Assembly (NCBI GenBank): GCA_017965125.1
Contig: JAGCQO010000095.1
Location: forward strand, 1 to 9,342
Length of the DNA stretch: 9,342 bases
Origin: Paludibacteraceae bacterium
GTDB lineage: Bacteria; Bacteroidota; Bacteroidia; Bacteroidales; Paludibacteraceae
Direction: 5' to 3'
Part shown: one piece after another, positions 5,933-9,342 of the stretch
Numbering within the stretch: position 1 is the first letter of the stretch
Layout of the letters: the number at the start of each line of letters is the position of its first letter
Translations under genes and position numbers: made by a program
The notes under the pieces: generated by a model
The model's input: the letters and a program-made list of their open reading frames with translations, nothing else
Database searches by the model: none
Told to the model about the DNA's origin: nothing

Positions 5933-8269
5933 ATGACCAGTCTTAGAAAGATATTGCTGTTTGGCGTTTCTGCTTTCGCTTCGGTCTGCTCTTATGCGCA
6001 GGTGGAAGTAGGCGGCTGGCGTGTGCATGCGTCTTTCAACAACGTGACGAGAGTGGCGCAGTCGGCCGGCAAGGTTTTCGGACTGAGCGAGGGCGCGCTT
6101 TTCTGTTTCGACAAGGACGACTACGAGGTGGAGACGCTGTCGAAGGTCGAAGGGCTCAGTGGAGCGAACATCGCTTCCGTCGTTTACGCCGACAATGCAA
6201 AGGCACTTGTCATCGCTTATTCCGACGGCAACATCGACCTTCTCTATGACAACGGCAGCATAACCAATGTGCCGGACATCAAGAACTCGAACGTCAGCAC
6301 CGACAAGGCGCCTTCCGAGCTCCACTACGACGCAGCCACAGGATATGTTTACATATCGGGCGAAATCGGAATAATCGTGTTTAACCCCGTGAAGAAGGAA
6401 ATCTCCGACACTTATGTGCTGGGCGATGGAGGCTCGTATCTTTCGGTTTATTCCGTGGCGATGACTCAGGATTCCATCTATGCGCTGACGGCTGACGGGC
6501 TGAAAAGAGCTTCGGTGAAGGAGAAGATGCTCGTCAACAGCGAGGTTTGGGAAACCGAGGATTTGGCTGTCAGCGGACTGAAGCAGGTTGTGAATGCGAA
6601 CGGCAGCCTTTTCTTGCTTGGGTCGGACAACAAGCTTTACCGCAAGGTGGTCGGCTCGTCGGCTCTGACGCTGATAGGCGACGGGTTTATGGGGCTGTCG
6701 GTGGCTGCGGACGGTAACCTCATCGCTGGTGCGGTGAACTACGTGGCTAAATACTCGCCTGAAGGACAGGAACTTTCGAGACTCAATGACATATACGCTC
6801 CTCATGCGGTGCAGGACTTGAAGTCGGCCAACCGTGTGTGGGTGGCAGGGGGCTGGAGCGGAGTGGTTGAACTCCGCGACTGGGCTGCGGTTCAGTGGAT
6901 TAAGCCGTCTGGACCGGCGCTGAAGGATGTGTTCTCGCTTCGTTATTTCGACGGCAGAATCTTCGCAATGACCGGAAATCCGAGATGTTACTCGGCGTCG
7001 GACGTCTCAAAGCCTGGCGCAGTCATGATTTTTGAGAATGAGGGATGGAAGAACATAACGAGAAGCGATGTGTATGACGCCACGGGGACGGATTTCCTTT
7101 CCCTTTGCTATCTGGATATTGACAAAAAAGACAAGACGCATTTTTATGTTACTTCGCTGCGTTTCGGACTTTATGAGTTCCGCAACGACGCGTTCTATAA
7201 GCGCTATAATCCAGCCAACAGTACGCTGCAGGTGGCAAGCACGGTTAGTGAGACCGATGATTACATAACCGTTTGCGGAGTGGCTTTGGATAATAACAAC
7301 CGTCTATGGATTGCCAATGAATTGGTGAGCCAGCCGATAAAGCTTATGCTCGAGGACGGCACATGGACGCAGTTCTCGTACTCAAATGTGTCTAATCCGC
7401 CGTTTATGGATAAGGTCATCGCGCTGCCTAATAATCAGAAATGGTTCGCCAAGCCGCACCGTTCGACCAGTGTCGGTGGCATACTCGTGTTAGATGAGAA
7501 TGGCAACACGTCAAGCACCTCGAGCCACAAGACCCGTTTCATAAGCAGCGTGACCGACCAGGACGGCAACGTCAAGTCGCTGGCTACGGTCTATGACATG
7601 ACCGAGGACAAGAACGGCGACGTCTGGGTGGGATGCGACAATGGCGTCTTTGTGTTCAGCAACGTGAAGGATGTCTTCACGGGTGGCTACAAGGTGACGC
7701 GACCAAAGATAGCACGCGACGACGGCACGAATTACGCCGACTACCTGTTGGACGGCCAGGTCGTGAGAGCCATAGCCGTGGACGGAGCCAACCGCAAATG
7801 GATAGGCACTAACGGCTCGGGTGTTTACCTGATGTCGGCCGACGGCTTGACGCAGGTTCGTCACTTCACCGAGGAGAACAGTCCGCTGCTGAGCGACCGC
7901 ATACTGTCCATCGCTGTGAACGACGAGACGGGCGAGGTCTTCATAGCTACGGCAGGCGGACTCGTGTCGTATCGTTCGGACGCGACCGACGGAGAGTCTG
8001 ACCTCGACGACATCAAAGCGTTCCCAAATCCGGTTCGTCCGGGCTTTGGCGGCGTGGTAACCATAACAGGACTGATGGACGGCGCAGTGGTGAAGATAAC
8101 CGATGCGGCAGGAAACATTGTCTATCAGTCGGAGGCGACAGGCGGTCAGGCGACATGGAACCTCAGGAACCTCAGCGGACGAAGCGTGGCAAGCGGCGTT
8201 TATGCGGTCATGGCGTCCGAGGCTAACGGCAAGGCTCGTGGCGCTGGCAAAATATTGGTGATAAGATAA
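5933..8269 (+). CDS. porZ: PorZ-like type IX secretion component (two beta-propellers plus C-terminal T9SS domain), 778 aa
   Basis: In Porphyromonas gingivalis, PorZ is a surface protein of the T9SS attachment complex with PorU, PorV and PorQ. It supplies anionic LPS for anchoring cargo. This gene matches it in length (778 aa; I recall 776 for P. gingivalis) and architecture. It has a signal peptide (1 to about 23, hydrophobic core 7-19, ending SYAQ), then a long region of propeller blades. Blade-type units include VVYADNAKALVIAYSDG (83-99), CGVALDNNNRLWI (448-460), YDMTEDKNGDVWVGCDNGVFVFS (554-576), AIAVDGANRKWIGTNGSGVYL (613-633) and SIAVNDETGEVFIATAGGL (659-677). Residues 695-778 form a type A sorting-like domain: AFPNPV at the start, GxxVxITDAAGNIVY, SGVYAVM, and final KILVIR. 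In PorZ this domain is kept rather than cleaved. The start lies 3 nt after rdgB. It could instead be a generic 'two-component regulator propeller' surface protein, but length and layout favour PorZ. Confidence 0.82.
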   Translation: MTSLRKILLFGVSAFASVCSYAQVEVGGWRVHASFNNVTRVAQSAGKVFGLSEGALFCFDKDDYEVETLSKVEGLSGANIASVVYADNAKALVIAYSDGNIDLLYDNGSITNVPDIKNSNVSTDKAPSELHYDAATGYVYISGEIGIIVFNPVKKEISDTYVLGDGGSYLSVYSVAMTQDSIYALTADGLKRASVKEKMLVNSEVWETEDLAVSGLKQVVNANGSLFLLGSDNKLYRKVVGSSALTLIGDGFMGLSVAADGNLIAGAVNYVAKYSPEGQELSRLNDIYAPHAVQDLKSANRVWVAGGWSGVVELRDWAAVQWIKPSGPALKDVFSLRYFDGRIFAMTGNPRCYSASDVSKPGAVMIFENEGWKNITRSDVYDATGTDFLSLCYLDIDKKDKTHFYVTSLRFGLYEFRNDAFYKRYNPANSTLQVASTVSETDDYITVCGVALDNNNRLWIANELVSQPIKLMLEDGTWTQFSYSNVSNPPFMDKVIALPNNQKWFAKPHRSTSVGGILVLDENGNTSSTSSHKTRFISSVTDQDGNVKSLATVYDMTEDKNGDVWVGCDNGVFVFSNVKDVFTGGYKVTRPKIARDDGTNYADYLLDGQVVRAIAVDGANRKWIGTNGSGVYLMSADGLTQVRHFTEENSPLLSDRILSIAVNDETGEVFIATAGGLVSYRSDATDGESDLDDIKAFPNPVRPGFGGVVTITGLMDGAVVKITDAAGNIVYQSEATGGQATWNLRNLSGRSVASGVYAVMASEANGKARGAGKILVIR
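8015..8266 (+). other. C-terminal T9SS type A sorting-like domain of the porZ-like protein
   Basis: Residues 695-778 show the type A pattern: KAFPNPV, a beta strand with VTITG, KITDAAGNIVYQ, a Gly-rich turn, TWNLRNLSG, ASGVYAVM, and the closing K-hydrophobic-V-R strand. The domain ends exactly at the stop codon, as these domains do. Its presence implies the host has, or had, a T9SS translocon encoded elsewhere. Confidence 0.82.
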
Positions 8270-8287
8270 AAATTTGATTAATTATAT

Positions 8288-8293
8288 AAGGAG
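8288..8293 (+). promoter_or_regulatory. Strong Shine-Dalgarno site of parE
   Basis: AAGGAG ends 8 nt before the ATG at 8302, which is ideal spacing. It is the strongest such site in the window, sits in an AT-rich 32-nt gap, and decides the parE start at 8302 over the in-frame ATG six codons later (8320). Confidence 0.6.
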
Positions 8294-8301
8294 AGAAAGA
8301 T

Positions 8302-9342
8302 ATGGCAAACGAAGATGAAATGTTGAATGGTGAAGCGCAGGGAGGCTCTGCGGCTGCATACACAGACGAGAATATTGTCACACTCGAGGGACTGGAGCAT
8401 GTGCGCTTGCGTCCTGGTATGTACATAGGTAAGCTGGGCGACGGAAACAGCCCTGACGATGGTATCTATGTGCTGCTTAAAGAGGTGATTGATAACTCAA
8501 TAGATGAGTTTAGAATGCACTTCGGCTCGACAATAGACATCACACTCGATGAGCACACGCTGACAGTGCGCGACTATGGCCGAGGCATTCCGCAAGGCAA
8601 GATGGTGGCGGCCGTGTCGATTATGAACACCGGTGCGAAGTACGACACAAGGTCGTTCCAGAAGTCTGTCGGACTGAATGGTGTGGGTACAAAGGCGGTG
8701 AATGCGCTGTCGTCGAATTTCAGCGTGTGGTCGTTCCGTGACGGAAAGGTGAAGCAGGCTGACTTCGAGGCAGGAAAGCTCGTCAAGGAATACGACCTGC
8801 AGCCGACTACCGAACGCGACGGAACAATGGTGCGTTTCACTCCAGATGTGGCTGTGTTCGGGCCGTACAATTTCCATAACGACTACATCGAGACGATGCT
8901 GCGCAACTACACTTACCTGAACACAGGGCTGACACTCGTCTTCAACGGACAGAAGTTCGTCTCTCGCAACGGACTGCTCGACCTGTTGCAGGAGCGCAAC
9001 ACGGCAGAACCGCTTTATCCGATAGTCCACCTCAAAGGCGATGACATAGAGATAGCTTTCACACACACCGACCAATATGGCGAGGACTACTACTCGTTCG
9101 TCAACGGACAGTACACCACTCAGGGAGGTACGCATCAAAGCGCTTTGCGTGAGCATCTTACTCGTGCCATAAAGGATTTTTACCAGAAAAACTTCGAGCT
9201 TTCGGATATCCGTAGCGGAATCGTGGCGACCATCGCCATCAATGTCGTCGAACCGACGTTCGAGAGCCAGACCAAGGTGAAGCTTGGCTCTGCTAATATG
9301 GCGCCAGACAAGGACAGCGAGGGCAACCCTTACGAGCTGAGC
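8302..9342 (+). CDS. parE: DNA topoisomerase IV subunit B (ParE), 3'-truncated by the window edge
   Basis: ParE is the ATPase subunit of topoisomerase IV, which with ParC separates linked daughter chromosomes. The frame is open from ATG 8302 to the last base, giving the first 347 residues. These cover the GHKL ATPase domain and most of the transducer domain. ATP-site features: N-box KEVIDNSIDE (60-69) with catalytic Glu61 and Mg-binding Asn65; G1 box DYGRGIP (91-97); G2 box GLNGVGTKAVNALS (124-137); and the QTK loop (323-325) whose Lys contacts the gamma phosphate. ParE is preferred over GyrB for two reasons: the segment YIGKLGDGNSPDDGIYVLLKE replaces the GyrB-type GLHHLVYE, and GLNGVGTKAVN replaces GGLHGVG. 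About 20 acidic, Gly/Ala-containing residues precede the conserved core. It lies 32 nt after the porZ-like gene, with its own strong ribosome binding site. The family is certain; the ParE assignment is strong. Confidence 0.93.
   Translation, partial: MANEDEMLNGEAQGGSAAAYTDENIVTLEGLEHVRLRPGMYIGKLGDGNSPDDGIYVLLKEVIDNSIDEFRMHFGSTIDITLDEHTLTVRDYGRGIPQGKMVAAVSIMNTGAKYDTRSFQKSVGLNGVGTKAVNALSSNFSVWSFRDGKVKQADFEAGKLVKEYDLQPTTERDGTMVRFTPDVAVFGPYNFHNDYIETMLRNYTYLNTGLTLVFNGQKFVSRNGLLDLLQERNTAEPLYPIVHLKGDDIEIAFTHTDQYGEDYYSFVNGQYTTQGGTHQSALREHLTRAIKDFYQKNFELSDIRSGIVATIAINVVEPTFESQTKVKLGSANMAPDKDSEGNPYELS

Noticed and set aside
5924..6805. A 293-codon open frame on the minus strand opposite the 5' part of the porZ-like gene
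   Set aside because: It lies wholly opposite well-supported coding sequence (porZ signal peptide and propeller), its product has no recognisable motif and low-complexity Arg/Val/His composition, and the codon bias of the sense gene explains the lack of stops.
8269..8276. AAAATTTG as a Bacteroidota -7 promoter element for parE
   Set aside because: It misses the first T of the TAnnTTTG consensus, and I see no convincing TTTG -33 element at the right distance. It remains only a weak possibility.
8497..9156. A 219-codon open frame on the minus strand opposite parE
   Set aside because: The plus strand here encodes the conserved ATPase and transducer domains of ParE. The antisense product shows no family features.

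Overview
The window is about 9.3 kb of ordinary chromosomal DNA from a member of the Bacteroidota, most likely the order Bacteroidales. The evidence is a PorZ-type type IX secretion protein with a C-terminal sorting-type domain, a DUF4292 lipoprotein next to an EnvC-like protein, the Bacteroidota form of topoisomerase IV subunit B, and Bacteroidota-style signal peptides with Gln near the cleavage site. Base composition looks moderately GC-rich, yet the Ile codon ATA is used freely. I cannot name a genus from the sequence.

Layout: eight genes, all on the + strand and closely packed. (1) aroB, 3' part only, position 2-868. (2) dut, 886-1320. (3) A secreted TPR-repeat protein, 1351-3108. (4) A DUF4292-type lipoprotein, 3098-3991, overlapping the TPR gene by 11 nt. 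(5) An EnvC-like murein hydrolase activator with a degenerate LytM domain, 4010-5335. (6) rdgB, the XTP/dITP diphosphatase, 5348-5929. (7) A porZ-like gene, 5933-8269. (8) parE, 5' part only, 8302-9342. Gaps are 3 to 32 nt. No gene-free stretch exceeds 32 nt, and I see no RNA gene, mobile element, CRISPR array, attachment site or hairpin terminator. The genes look like one long co-transcribed run, although a promoter inside a coding region cannot be excluded.

How the genes fit together: two nucleotide-pool sanitation enzymes (Dut removes dUTP; RdgB removes dITP and XTP) bracket a three-gene cell-envelope module (TPR scaffold, DUF4292 lipoprotein, EnvC). RdgB is followed by an outer-surface secretion component (PorZ), and then by the ATPase subunit of the chromosome-decatenating topoisomerase. 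The most interesting part is the TPR-DUF4292-EnvC module. The DUF4292 protein has the look of a LolB/LolA-like lipoprotein-binding fold, and EnvC has lost all its zinc ligands, so it should act as an activator of a separate amidase. Nothing here is clearly a new defence or mobile system. The findings are modest, and several rest on remembered family features that would need a profile or structure search to confirm.
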